Shown: positions 19,689-28,834, counted from the first letter of the stretch. The stretch: 64,000 nucleotides of DNA from Nodosilinea nodulosa PCC 7104 (GCF_000309385.1 NZ_JH976537.1:1-64000); one strand, 5' to 3'. Notes: generated from the sequence alone by a model not told the origin. Translations and numbers: made by a program.

Positions 19689-19795
19689 GATCCCTATAGA
19701 TTTTGTGTTCCCGTTTCAAATTTTGCCCTCGGCCCCGGCGGGGCCAGAGCTTAGATTCTGAATTTCCTAAACAGTATTTTAAGGAGCCACGTCCT

Positions 19796-21031
19796 ATGGT
19801 TAATACCCTTCCTGCCACCCCTGTGCGTATGCAGTTGCCGAACGATCAGGACAGTACTGGTCGCACCCTGGGGTCTGAAGAAATTTTGCTGCTGACCGAG
19901 GCCATCCAGAGCGGCACCCTGACCAGCACCAAGGGGACGTTTGTAAAATCTCTAGAGACTCAGTTTGCCGAAAAAATTGGGGTTGGCTACGCCTACGCCT
20001 GCTCATCGGGGTCGGCGGCTATTCATACGGCGGTGGCGGCGATCAACCCCTGCCCCGGCGATGAGATTATTACCACCTCCATTACCGATATGGGGGCACT
20101 GAGCAGCATTCTGTACCAGAGCGCGGTGCCGATGTTTGCCGATGTCGACCCCCGCACCTGGAACGTGACGGCGGCCACCATTGAACCCTGCATTAGCGAC
20201 CGCACCCGCGCCATTATCGTCACCCACCTGTTTGGCAACCCCTGCGCCATGGGCGAAATCATGGAGCTGGCGCGATCGCGCGGCATTCCCGTGATCGAAG
20301 ATGCGGCCCAGGCTTTCATGGCCACCCAAAACGGTCAGCCCGTCGGCACCCTGGGCGATATTGGCTGCTTTAGCCTGCAGCAGGGCAAGCACATCACCAC
20401 GGGCGAAGGCGGCATTGTGGTCACCAACAACCCGATCATGGCCCGCAAGATGTGGCTGTTTATCAACAAAGCCTGGGGCTACGGCGACAAAAAACCCGAT
20501 CACTACTTTTTGGCCCCCAACTACCGCATGACCGAGCTCCAGGGGGCGGTGGCCTGCGCCCAGCTGCCCAAGCTCGATGGGGTTGTCGCCCAGCGCCAGG
20601 CCGGGGCCGCCAAGCTAACGCAAAAACTTCAGGGCCTGGCCGGGGTTGAACCGCCCTACCACCACCCCAACGATACCCACGTCTACTGGAAGTACTGTCT
20701 GCGGGTAGACGGCGACGTCATCCAAGGGGGAGCCGTGGGCCTGGCCCAGTGGCTAAAAGCCGAGCGCGGTATTTTCTCGGCCCCCCGCTACATTCAAAAA
20801 CCCGCCTTTCGCTGCGAAGTGTTTGCCAAGCAGCGCACCTTTGGCAACTCCCGCTTTCCCTTTACCCACGCTCGCCCCGAAGCCCTCGACTACAGCGCCG
20901 AGAAGTTTCCCGGCACCTTTGAAGGGCTAGAGAAAGTGCTGGTGCTGCCCTGGAACGAAGCCTATACCGACGAGCACATTGACTACATTGCCGAGGCGAT
21001 TCACAGCGCGATCGCGGCACTGAAGCAATAG
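19796..21031 (+). CDS. DegT/DnrJ/EryC1-family PLP-dependent sugar aminotransferase
   Basis: 411 residues from the ATG at 19796, preceded by AAGGAG nine bases upstream; a longer frame reading back to 19703 lacks such a site. Fold-type I features: SGSAAIHTAV near residue 74, VIEDAAQAF with the PLP-ring Asp, and LQQGKHITTGEGG with the Schiff-base Lys. These enzymes aminate keto-sugar nucleotides. The following oxidoreductase and acetyltransferase genes suggest a WbpB/WbpE/WbpD-like route to an acetamido sugar. The family also includes dehydratase-type members, so the exact reaction is inferred. A long hairpin follows at 21047-21102. Confidence 0.87.
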   Translation: MVNTLPATPVRMQLPNDQDSTGRTLGSEEILLLTEAIQSGTLTSTKGTFVKSLETQFAEKIGVGYAYACSSGSAAIHTAVAAINPCPGDEIITTSITDMGALSSILYQSAVPMFADVDPRTWNVTAATIEPCISDRTRAIIVTHLFGNPCAMGEIMELARSRGIPVIEDAAQAFMATQNGQPVGTLGDIGCFSLQQGKHITTGEGGIVVTNNPIMARKMWLFINKAWGYGDKKPDHYFLAPNYRMTELQGAVACAQLPKLDGVVAQRQAGAAKLTQKLQGLAGVEPPYHHPNDTHVYWKYCLRVDGDVIQGGAVGLAQWLKAERGIFSAPRYIQKPAFRCEVFAKQRTFGNSRFPFTHARPEALDYSAEKFPGTFEGLEKVLVLPWNEAYTDEHIDYIAEAIHSAIAALKQ

Positions 21032-21046
21032 AACGATTTAGCGGCG

Positions 21047-21102
21047 TTAGCCCTCCTGTTTTTGCCTACGCCACAGGGCGCAGGCAAAAACAGGAGGGCT
21101 AA
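21047..21102. repeat. Perfect 21-bp inverted repeat (long hairpin) between two operon genes
   Basis: The arms at 21047-21067 (TTAGCCCTCCTGTTTTTGCC plus T) and 21082-21102 are exact reverse complements. The 14-base loop can extend the stem with a further CGCC/GGCG pairing. It lies 15 bases after the aminotransferase stop and 55 bases before the next start. No T-run follows, so it is not a standard intrinsic terminator. It could act as an attenuator, an mRNA stabiliser or a mobile palindrome. Confidence 0.9.
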
Positions 21103-21157
21103 TTGCCCGGATTTGAGCGTATTGTGCAGACTTTTTAGAAATTTGAGGTAGATAACG

Positions 21158-22183
21158 ATGTCTAAGCAGACCGTAAAGTTTGGCCTGGTTGGGGCCGGAG
21201 GAATTGCCCAAGCCTACGCCCAGGCGTTTGAAAAGTCCGCTGTGGCCGAGCTGATGGGCGTTGCCGATGTGCGCTCCGAGGCTGCCGCCGCCATGGCCGA
21301 AAGCGCCGGTTGCCAAAGCTTTACCTCCTACGAGGCGATGGCGGAAGCGCTGGATCTAGATGCTGTTGTCATCTGCACTCCCCCCGTCACTCACCGGGAA
21401 ATCGGCGTTTACTTTCTGCGGCGGCAGATCCACGTGCTCTGCGAAAAACCCCTCAGCATCAAGGGAGAAGATGCTCGGGCCATGCGCACCGTAGCCCAGG
21501 AGGCCGGGGTGATTTTGACCATGGCCTCTAAGTTTCGCTATGTGGACGATGTGATCAAAGCCAAGAGCATCGTTGAGTCGGGCATTCTGGGCCAAATTGT
21601 GCTGTTTGAGAACGCCTTTACCGCTCGGGTAGACATGGCTAACCGGTGGAATGCCAACCCTGCGATCAGCGGCGGGGGCGTGCTGATCGACAACGGCACC
21701 CACTCCCTAGACATCATGCGCTATTTTCTGGGTCCCCTGGCCGAGGTGCAGGTGGTAGAAGGCAAGCGAATTCAGGGGCTGCCGGTGGAGGATACGGTGC
21801 GCATCTTTGCCAAGAACCACAGCGGCATCATGGGCAATATCGATCTCTCCTGGAGCATCAACAAAGAGCTGGACTACTACATCCGCATCTACGGCTCCCA
21901 GGGCACTATTTCCGTGGGCTGGAAAGAGTCCAAGTACCGTCAGTCCTCTAGCTCCGAGTGGATTGTCTTTGGCCAGGGCTACAACAAGGTGCAGGCGTTC
22001 GGCAGCCAGATCGACAATTTCTCGCGGGCCATTTGGGGGCAAGAGACGCTGCTGATTACCGCTGATGACGGCGTTGCCTCGGTGGATGCCGTGGAGGCGG
22101 CCTACCGCGCCCTCTACCAGAGCCGCTGGACCGCGATCGCCTCCAGTGAAAACGGTGTTGCCGCCAATCTGGCGGTGGCCTAG
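21158..22183 (+). CDS. Gfo/Idh/MocA-family NAD(P)-dependent sugar oxidoreductase
   Basis: 341 residues. The N-terminal Rossmann domain begins KFGLVGAGGIAQAYA. The Lys of HVLCEKPLSIK (about residues 89-99) is the catalytic-site residue. The C-terminal domain has GGGVLIDNGTHSLDIMRYF with the conserved D and H. A GAGG box lies upstream of the ATG. These enzymes oxidise sugar hydroxyls using NAD(P). With DegT and LbH genes on both sides, a WbpB-like 3-dehydrogenase of a UDP-sugar is the best guess. The gene ends 11 bases before the acetyltransferase. Confidence 0.85.
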   Translation: MSKQTVKFGLVGAGGIAQAYAQAFEKSAVAELMGVADVRSEAAAAMAESAGCQSFTSYEAMAEALDLDAVVICTPPVTHREIGVYFLRRQIHVLCEKPLSIKGEDARAMRTVAQEAGVILTMASKFRYVDDVIKAKSIVESGILGQIVLFENAFTARVDMANRWNANPAISGGGVLIDNGTHSLDIMRYFLGPLAEVQVVEGKRIQGLPVEDTVRIFAKNHSGIMGNIDLSWSINKELDYYIRIYGSQGTISVGWKESKYRQSSSSEWIVFGQGYNKVQAFGSQIDNFSRAIWGQETLLITADDGVASVDAVEAAYRALYQSRWTAIASSENGVAANLAVA

Positions 22184-22194
22184 GGGCGTTATCC

Positions 22195-22821
22195 ATGGGA
22201 GTTCGCATTCACCCCACCGCCAATGTCGAAGCCGGGGTTGTCCTGGGGGAGGGCACCTCGGTGTGGGACAACGCCCACATTCGCCACTCAACCCGGCTGG
22301 GCGACCAGTGCATTGTGGGGGGCAAAAGCTACATTGCCTACGGCGTTGAGATTGGCCATCGGGTCAAGATCAACGCCATGGTCTACATCTGCAACGGCGT
22401 CACCCTCGAAGATGGCGTCATGGTGAGCGCGGGCACGATCTTCACCAACGATCGCTTTCCCCGGGCGACCACGGTCGATCTAAAGCAGCCCTACCCCTCC
22501 GAACCCGATGAGCACACTCTGCTGACTCGGGTGCGCGAGGGAGCCACCATTGGCGCTAACTGCACCATTGGCAACGACCTCACCATTGGCCGCTTTGCCA
22601 TGGTGGGCATGGGCTCGGTGGTGACTCGCTCCGTGCCCGACTTTCACCTGGCCTACGGGGTACCGGCGCGATCGGTGGGCTGCGTCTGCCGCTGCGGCCA
22701 GCCCCTGATGCGCTTCCCCGCGGCCGAGCACTTTGAGGCCACCCTGACCTGCTCAGCCTGCGGGCTAGACTACCAGGTCAAGGACCGCGAAGTGTTTGAG
22801 CTGAACCCACCAGCCGCCTAG
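22195..22821 (+). CDS. Left-handed beta-helix N-acetyltransferase (WbpD-like) with C-terminal zinc ribbon
   Basis: 208 residues. The first ~160 form hexapeptide repeats (such as GVVLGEGTSVWDNAHIRH, CIVGGKSYIAYGVEIGH, CTIGNDLTIGRFAMVGMGS), the trimeric fold of sugar acetyltransferases using acetyl-CoA. The end differs from the usual form: CVCRCGQ and, 20 residues on, TCSACGLDY, a four-Cys rubredoxin-like zinc ribbon. It follows the oxidoreductase by 11 bases and probably acetylates the amino group made by the DegT enzyme. The zinc-ribbon role is unknown; it may help bind a partner. Confidence 0.82.
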   Translation: MGVRIHPTANVEAGVVLGEGTSVWDNAHIRHSTRLGDQCIVGGKSYIAYGVEIGHRVKINAMVYICNGVTLEDGVMVSAGTIFTNDRFPRATTVDLKQPYPSEPDEHTLLTRVREGATIGANCTIGNDLTIGRFAMVGMGSVVTRSVPDFHLAYGVPARSVGCVCRCGQPLMRFPAAEHFEATLTCSACGLDYQVKDREVFELNPPAA

Positions 22822-22868
22822 GCCTGAAAGGGTCGTTTCCTGAGAATGACGTTTACATCGAACGCTGT

Positions 22869-24242
22869 ATGACCACACATTCTGTCGATTCCCAGCGCTG
22901 GGGCATTGTGGGGGGCGGGCTGCTCGGCCTCACCCTGGCGCTGCGGCTGGCCCAGCAGGGGCACCGGGTGACGGTGTTTGAGGCGGCTCCAGAACTGGGC
23001 GGGCTGGCCAGCGCCTGGCAGCTGGGCGACCTCACCTGGGATCGCCACTACCACGTCACCCTGCTGTCGGATCTGCACCTGCGATCGCTGCTGCAAGAGC
23101 TGGAGCTGGAGCAGGCCATGCGCTGGGTAGAAACCAAAACCGGGGTCTATGCCGATGGCGAACTGTACTCGGTGAGCAACGCCCTGGAGTTCTTGCAGTT
23201 TCCGCCCCTGGGCCTGGTGGATAAGCTGCGGCTGGGGTTTACGATTATCCTGGCTTCGCGCATCAAGCACTGGCAGCGCCTGGAGCAAATTCCCGTCACC
23301 ACCTGGCTACAGCGCTGGTCGGGCCGCCGCACCCTGCGGCGGTTTTGGCTGCCGCTGCTGCGATCGAAATTAGGAGAAAACTACCGCAAGGCCTCCGCCG
23401 CCTTTATCTGGGCGATCATCGCTCGGCTCTACGCGGCCCGGCGCACCGGCCTGAAAAAAGAGATGTTTGGCTACCTGCCCGGTGGCTACGCCCGCCTGCT
23501 GCACCGCTTTGGGCAAGTGCTGCGCCAGGCCGGGGTGGATGTGCGACTAAACAGCGCGATTTCCTCAGTGGAACGCCAGAACGGCAGGCTGGTCGTTGAT
23601 CTGGGGGAGGGGCAGCGCGAGAGCTTTGATCAGGTGGTGGTGACAACGCCATCGCCCATTGCCCTGCGGCTGTGCCCCCAGCTTTCGCCCGAGGAGGCCC
23701 TGCGCCACCAGGGCATTCAGTACCAGGGGATTATCTGCGCCTCGCTGCTGCTGCGGCATCCCCTGTCGCCCTACTACGTCACCAACATCACCGACGGCTG
23801 GGTGCCCTTTACCGGCGTCATCGAGATGACGACGCTGGTGGATACCGCTGAATTTGGCGATCGCACCCTGGTCTACTTGCCCAAATACGTCGACCCCCAG
23901 GATGCCGCCTTTGACCTCACCGATGCCGAGCTTCAGGAGCGATTTGTCAGGGCCCTAGAGCAGATGTATCCCCACTTTCAGCGCAGCGATCTGCTGGCTT
24001 TTCAGGTGTCGCGGGTGCGCCACGTGCTGGCCATTTCGACCCTCAACTACTCGCGCAGCCTGCCCCCGGTTCACACCTCGGTGCCGGGGCTGCACATCGT
24101 CAACTCGGCCCACATTCTCAACGGCACCCTCAACGTCAACGAAACGGTGCAGTTGGCCAACCAAACAGCGGCCCAGCTGAGTCAGATCGGGGTGGCCCGC
24201 AGCGTTGCCTATACCCAACCGGCCTCGGTGTCCTTGTCCTGA
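22869..24242 (+). CDS. FAD-dependent oxidoreductase, amine oxidase / protoporphyrinogen-oxidase-like
   Basis: 457 residues. The dinucleotide-binding motif WGIVGGGLLGLTLALRLA and FEAAPELGGLASAW at the N-terminus place it in the NAD(P)/FAD amine-oxidase superfamily. The C-terminal motif GLHIVNSAHILNGTLNVNET fits the FAD-contacting end of this fold. Homologues in polysaccharide clusters are often called UDP-galactopyranose-mutase-like or protoporphyrinogen-oxidase-like without proof. Starts 47 bases after the acetyltransferase. The substrate may be a sugar or lipid intermediate of this operon. Confidence 0.78.
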   Translation: MTTHSVDSQRWGIVGGGLLGLTLALRLAQQGHRVTVFEAAPELGGLASAWQLGDLTWDRHYHVTLLSDLHLRSLLQELELEQAMRWVETKTGVYADGELYSVSNALEFLQFPPLGLVDKLRLGFTIILASRIKHWQRLEQIPVTTWLQRWSGRRTLRRFWLPLLRSKLGENYRKASAAFIWAIIARLYAARRTGLKKEMFGYLPGGYARLLHRFGQVLRQAGVDVRLNSAISSVERQNGRLVVDLGEGQRESFDQVVVTTPSPIALRLCPQLSPEEALRHQGIQYQGIICASLLLRHPLSPYYVTNITDGWVPFTGVIEMTTLVDTAEFGDRTLVYLPKYVDPQDAAFDLTDAELQERFVRALEQMYPHFQRSDLLAFQVSRVRHVLAISTLNYSRSLPPVHTSVPGLHIVNSAHILNGTLNVNETVQLANQTAAQLSQIGVARSVAYTQPASVSLS

Positions 24243-24355
24243 ATGCCCATGCCTTGAACACTGGGACGCTTTCTGGGACGCCTTTCTCCCGTTCGCGGTT
24301 CCCGACGTTTAGTCCATTTCAAACCAGTCGTTACCCCAGCCGTTATCCCGCCTCT

Positions 24356-25348
24356 ATGGACAGCCTCATTACCTCAGCCCGACCCCAGTGGGGTGCCCCG
24401 CGCCGCCGGGGGGCCGCCCCACTGACCATGACCGCCACCCGCTGCTGCGTCTGCGACAGCGATGACGCCGCGCCGATGGCGGTGGGTGAAGATTTTGAGT
24501 ACCGCACCAGCCCCGACTATTTTTTGGCGATGCAGTGCCGCCGCTGCGGCCTGGTGTATCTCAACCCCCGCCCCAGTAACGAAACTCTGGCCCAAATCTA
24601 TCCGCCCGACTACCACGCCTTTGAGTTTTCGGCTGAGGCCTTTGGGTTTGTCTATCGGGTGCGGCGCTGGCTCGAGGCCCGGCGCCTGCTAGCGTACTGT
24701 CGCGGTCTACCGGCCCAGGCCCGCATTCTCGATGTGGGCTGCGGCGATGGCTTTCACCTCGATTTGCTGCGGCAGTACGGCCAGCCTGACTGGCAGCTGG
24801 AGGGGGTAGACCCCAGCCCCCTGGCGGCTACGGCTGCCCAGCGGCGAGGGCTACAGGTGCACCACGGCACGGTTCAAACCGCTGATTTGCCCTCGGCCAG
24901 CTACGATTTGGCCTTTATGATCGCCACCATTGAGCATGTCGACGACCCGGTGGCGGTGGTGCGGGCGGTGCGATCGCGGCTCAAGCCCGGCGGGCGACTG
25001 GTGATTGTCACCGACAACACCGCCACCCTCGATTTTGCTCTGTTTAAGCGACGGCACTGGGGCGGCTATCATTTTCCTCGCCACTGGAATCTGTTTAACC
25101 CGGCCACCATTCGCGCCCTGGCCAGTCGGGTGGAGATGGATTTGGAGAGTCTAGGCACCCTGGTCAGCCCGGTGAACTGGGTCTATTCCATCCGCAACAG
25201 CCTGGTGGACTGGGGCGCCCCCGCCTGGCTGATCAATCTGTTTAGCCTCAAGTCAACCCTGGCCCTAGGGGTCTTCACCATAGTCGATATGGGGTTTCAA
25301 ACCGCTGGTCGAGGGGCGCTGCTGCGGGTGGTCCTCAGACGCCCCTAG
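24356..25348 (+). CDS. Class I SAM-dependent methyltransferase with N-terminal zinc-binding motif
   Basis: 330 residues from ATG 24356. A TTG at 24254 would give 364 and an ATG at 24428 about 306; no strong ribosome site decides. An N-terminal Cys cluster (RCCVCDSDD, QCRRCGLVY) precedes a Rossmann methyltransferase core with motif I ILDVGCGDGFHLDLL, then IATIEHVDDPVAVV and KPGGRLVIVTDN. This layout, with YLNPRP after the second Cys pair, is common in methyltransferases of cell-surface sugar clusters. It may methylate a sugar or lipid intermediate. Acceptor not predictable. Confidence 0.8.
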   Translation: MDSLITSARPQWGAPRRRGAAPLTMTATRCCVCDSDDAAPMAVGEDFEYRTSPDYFLAMQCRRCGLVYLNPRPSNETLAQIYPPDYHAFEFSAEAFGFVYRVRRWLEARRLLAYCRGLPAQARILDVGCGDGFHLDLLRQYGQPDWQLEGVDPSPLAATAAQRRGLQVHHGTVQTADLPSASYDLAFMIATIEHVDDPVAVVRAVRSRLKPGGRLVIVTDNTATLDFALFKRRHWGGYHFPRHWNLFNPATIRALASRVEMDLESLGTLVSPVNWVYSIRNSLVDWGAPAWLINLFSLKSTLALGVFTIVDMGFQTAGRGALLRVVLRRP

Positions 25349-25382
25349 GACCAGACTTTAGCTGCCGTTGAGGAGCACTACC

Positions 25383-26762
25383 ATGGCAAATTTCGAGGCA
25401 AATTCTGACTGCCGTGCCCCCGTGGCCGTTCTCGGCGCGGGCCTGGCCGGCCTCGCCGCCGCCGCCAGCCTGCGCCGCCGGGGCCAATCGGTAATCGTCT
25501 ACGAGGCTGGTAAGGCGATCGCCGGTCTGGCCCAGAGCTTTCACGACGACGACGGGTTTACCTACGACTTCGGCGCCCACTTCATCACCAATCGCCTGGC
25601 GGCGGCGGTGGGCATTGGCGATCGCTGCCGCACAGTGCGCTACTACGGCGAGTCGGTCCATATCCACGGCCGCACCTACGGCTATCCCTTTGGCCTGCTG
25701 GGCAATCCCCGCTACCTGCGCGACGGCCTGGCCAGTCGGCTGCGGCCCGCCGATCCCCATTTGGTCAACCGCTCGGCCGCAGACTGGTTTCGCTACACCT
25801 ACGGTCGCGCGCTCGCCGACGAGGTGGCCCTGCCCCTGCTAGAGGCCTGGTCGGGGGCTCCGGCGGCGGAGCTGTCGGCGGCGGTGGGTAACAAGCTCCA
25901 GGGGGGCATTGCCCAGGCCCTTTACCTGAAGCTGGCCGCCAAGCTGAGCGGGCGGGCGGTGGCCAACGGCTACAGCCACGAAATGCCCGAACACCCCCAG
26001 CTGTGGCACGTCTACCCCGAGGGCGGCCTGGGTACCCTCTGCGCCCAGCTCGCCCAGGGTTTGGAGTCAGCCATTCACCTGGAAACTCCGGTCGAGGCCA
26101 TTTTAGTCGAGAACGAGCAGGTTCAGGCGGTGCGGGTCAACGGCCAGGAGCAGCCGGTTTCTGCGGTGATCAGCACCGCCCCCTGCCCGCTGCTGGCCCG
26201 CCTGGTTAAAGGGAGCGATCGCGTCGCCGCCATGGCCCGGTTCCGCTATCGGCCCATGGTCTTTGTCAACCTGCGCCTGGAGGGTCGGGGGCTGCTGCCG
26301 GATACGGTGCTGTGGCTGCCCGAAGCAAAGTTTCCCACTTTTCGGCTCACTGAAACACCCCTGTCGATGCCCTGGCTGGCCCCGGAGGGCAAAACCCTGA
26401 TCACCGTCGATATTGGCTGTCAGGTGGGGGACGCGATCTGGAGCATGGACGACGAGAGCCTGGGCCAGTTTTGCCTCGACCACCTGGAACCCCTAATTCC
26501 AGACATTCGGCGGCGCTACCTGGGGGCGCGGGCGCTCAAGACCCCGATCGCCTACCCGGTCTACCTGAACGAGTACGAGGGCGATCGCCAGCGGTTTGAG
26601 GCCGGTACCGGCATTGCCGGACTCTACAGCCTGGGCCGCAACGGCGAGTTCGCCCACATTTTAATGGAGGACATCTACTGGCGCACCCAGGATCAGACCC
26701 GGGCGCTGAGTTCTCCTCCCGCCTCGAACGCTCCAGCCTCTACCCTTGCCCTGGTGAACTAA
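25383..26762 (+). CDS. FAD-dependent oxidoreductase, amine oxidase / UDP-galactopyranose-mutase-like
   Basis: 459 residues from ATG 25383, with GAGGAG seven bases upstream; the TTG at 25368 is less likely. It starts with VAVLGAGLAGLAAAASLRRRG and YEAGKAIAGLAQSF, the FAD-binding motif, and ends with GLYSLGRNGEFAHILMEDI. It is the second such flavoprotein in the operon but only distantly similar to the first. The FDFGAHF-like segment (YDFGAHF) recalls UDP-galactopyranose mutases and related enzymes. The stop codon directly abuts the deacetylase start. Function in the pathway unknown. Confidence 0.78.
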   Translation: MANFEANSDCRAPVAVLGAGLAGLAAAASLRRRGQSVIVYEAGKAIAGLAQSFHDDDGFTYDFGAHFITNRLAAAVGIGDRCRTVRYYGESVHIHGRTYGYPFGLLGNPRYLRDGLASRLRPADPHLVNRSAADWFRYTYGRALADEVALPLLEAWSGAPAAELSAAVGNKLQGGIAQALYLKLAAKLSGRAVANGYSHEMPEHPQLWHVYPEGGLGTLCAQLAQGLESAIHLETPVEAILVENEQVQAVRVNGQEQPVSAVISTAPCPLLARLVKGSDRVAAMARFRYRPMVFVNLRLEGRGLLPDTVLWLPEAKFPTFRLTETPLSMPWLAPEGKTLITVDIGCQVGDAIWSMDDESLGQFCLDHLEPLIPDIRRRYLGARALKTPIAYPVYLNEYEGDRQRFEAGTGIAGLYSLGRNGEFAHILMEDIYWRTQDQTRALSSPPASNAPASTLALVN

Positions 26763-27764
26763 ATGGTCCTAACCCCGAAGCCCAGACGGAAACCGATTGC
26801 CAGCCTCTCCCTCGACCTCGACAACCAGTGGTCCTACATGAAGATCCACGGCGATCCGGGCTGGGAAGCGCTGCCCTCCTACCTCGATGCGGTGGTGCCC
26901 CGCGCCCTGGCGTTGCTGGCCGACTTTGGCCTCACCATCACCTTTTTCATCGTTGGGCAGGATGCCGCCCAGCCCAAAAATCACCGTGCCATTCGGGCGA
27001 TCGCCGCAGCGGGCCACGAAATTGGCAACCACTCCTTTCACCACGAGTCGTGGCTGCACCTGTATTCAGAGGCCGAAATTGAGCAGGAGTTGGCCAGCGC
27101 CGAACGGGCGATCGAGCCGCTCACCGGCAAAAAGCTGCGCGGGTTTCGCGGCCCCGGCTACAGCTTTTCGCCCGCCGTGCTCAACGTGCTGGCCCGGCGG
27201 GGCTACCGCTACGACGCCTCAACGTTTCCCAGCATTTTGGGTCCCCTGGCGCGGGCCTACTACTTTATGACCGCCAAGCTGAGCAAGGCCGAGCGCGAAA
27301 AACGCAAGGCTCTGTTTGGCAAGGTCAGCGACGGGTTTCAGCCCCTGAACCCCTACTGGTGGCAGATGGCCGACACCACCCTGCTGGAGATGCCGGTCAC
27401 CACCATGCCCATCTTCAAGGTGCCGATTCACTTCAGCTACATCTTATATATAAGTGTGTTTTCGCGGCCCCTGGCCCTGCTCTACTTTCGCACCGCTCTG
27501 CTGCTGTGCCGCCTCACCCGCACCCAGCCTTCGCTGCTGCTGCACCCGCTCGACTTTTTGGGGGCAGAGGACGTGCCGGAACTGGCCTTCTTTCCGGCCA
27601 TGAACCTGCCCAGCGACCACAAGCTAGAGACGCTGAGGGGCGCGATCGCCCTGCTAAACCGCCAGTTTAGCGTTGTGCCCGTGGGCCAGCACGCCGAGCT
27701 AGTGGCCGAAACGCGTCGCCTGCCCCACCGCCCGCTCGCCCCCACCCTGGCCAAAGCCCTATGA
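26763..27764 (+). CDS. Polysaccharide deacetylase (NodB homology, CE4), ArnD/PDA-like
   Basis: 333 residues. NodB motifs: SLDLDN (paired Asp), GHEIGNHSFHH (H-S-x-x-H metal site), RGFRGPGYSFS and, near the end, LLHPLDFLG. The usual TFDDG is replaced by SLDLDN, as in the DUF-like deacetylases of sugar clusters. No signal peptide, so it works in the cytoplasm or on the membrane face. The gene follows the flavoprotein stop with no gap and overlaps the next gene by four bases (ATGA), showing tight coupling. In this operon it may deacetylate a lipid-linked sugar, as ArnD deformylates one. Confidence 0.82.
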   Translation: MVLTPKPRRKPIASLSLDLDNQWSYMKIHGDPGWEALPSYLDAVVPRALALLADFGLTITFFIVGQDAAQPKNHRAIRAIAAAGHEIGNHSFHHESWLHLYSEAEIEQELASAERAIEPLTGKKLRGFRGPGYSFSPAVLNVLARRGYRYDASTFPSILGPLARAYYFMTAKLSKAEREKRKALFGKVSDGFQPLNPYWWQMADTTLLEMPVTTMPIFKVPIHFSYILYISVFSRPLALLYFRTALLLCRLTRTQPSLLLHPLDFLGAEDVPELAFFPAMNLPSDHKLETLRGAIALLNRQFSVVPVGQHAELVAETRRLPHRPLAPTLAKAL

Positions 27765-28834
27765 GCCACCGCGCCAGACTTTTACGCCGCAGTCTATACC
27801 TGGCCATGGTCGCCGCGCTGACCGTGACGCTGCTCACCTGGGCGCTGCGCGATGCCCGGCCTGGGGAAGTCTGGGCCAGCCTGCGCCAGGCCCACTGGGG
27901 CTGGGTTTTAGTCGGCTGGCTGGCCTACATGGCGGTATTTTGGGTGCGGGCCTGGCGCTGGGGCACCCTGCTGTCGGGCAGCGTGCGGCCCGGACGGTTT
28001 CGATCGCGTCTAATGGCCACCTTTGTCGGGTACGGGGCCAGCAGCGTGCTGCCCGCCCACGCCGGAGAATTTGTCCGTTCGGCCCTGCTCAACCGCCTGG
28101 ATGCGGTGCCCTTTGGCCCTTCCCTCGGCACCATTGTGGTCGAGCGCCTGCTGGATGTGGGCGTGGTGTTTGGCCTGCTGGTGTTGGCCGCAGCGGCAGG
28201 CGGGCTACCCACCGACTCCCTGGTGGTGGAGGCGCTGGTTTGGCTGGCGACAGCGATTGTGACGGTTTGGCTGCTGCTGCTGCTGTCGGCCCGCTTTCCG
28301 GAGCCTATTTTGGCCGCCATTGCCGCTCTCTGCCGCCGCCTGGGGCTGGCTGGCTTTGGCCAGTGGCTGACGCGCCTGGTGGGTGGATTTTTAAATGGGT
28401 TAGAGGTGCTGCGGCAGCCCCGTCGCACCGGCATTGCCCTTGGGCAGGCGGTGCTGAGCTGGGGCCTCAATGGCATTACCTACTGGGCCGTTTTGAAAGC
28501 GCTAAATATTGACATAGTGGGAGTTTGGGGAGCCTTTTTTACCCAGAGTGCCACCGCCCTGGCGATCGCCCTGCCCTCCTCCCCCGGCTACATTGGCCCC
28601 TTTGAAGCAGGGCTACGCTACGCCCTCGGACTCTACGGCGTGCCCGTAGATCAGGTGGTTGCCTACGCCGTTATTATGCGGTTTTTGATGTACATAACCG
28701 TGCCCGTCATCGCCGCCGCCATTGCCCTCAGCCTGGGCCTGCGTACCGCCGACTTCACGCCCAAGCGGCAGCCATCCACCGCTCGGTCGATGCCGTCGGC
28801 TCCCCTGTCAAAATCGTCCCCGCCCCAGGGGTGA
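27761..28834 (+). CDS. UPF0104 / lysylphosphatidylglycerol-synthase-type membrane protein (putative flippase)
   Basis: 357 residues with about eight hydrophobic helices. It has the family features: an N-terminal helix, WVLVGWLAYMAVFWVRAWRW, FVGYGASSVLPAHAGEFVR with the A-G-E site, VVERLLDVG and ALPSSPGYIGPFEAGLRYAL. The family (LPG_synthase_TM, AglD-like) is widespread beside glycosyltransferases and is thought to move lipid-linked intermediates, though this is not proven for most members. Overlap of 4 bases with the deacetylase. A polar C-terminal tail of about 30 residues follows. Last clear gene of the operon. Confidence 0.82.
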   Translation: MSHRARLLRRSLYLAMVAALTVTLLTWALRDARPGEVWASLRQAHWGWVLVGWLAYMAVFWVRAWRWGTLLSGSVRPGRFRSRLMATFVGYGASSVLPAHAGEFVRSALLNRLDAVPFGPSLGTIVVERLLDVGVVFGLLVLAAAAGGLPTDSLVVEALVWLATAIVTVWLLLLLSARFPEPILAAIAALCRRLGLAGFGQWLTRLVGGFLNGLEVLRQPRRTGIALGQAVLSWGLNGITYWAVLKALNIDIVGVWGAFFTQSATALAIALPSSPGYIGPFEAGLRYALGLYGVPVDQVVAYAVIMRFLMYITVPVIAAAIALSLGLRTADFTPKRQPSTARSMPSAPLSKSSPPQG

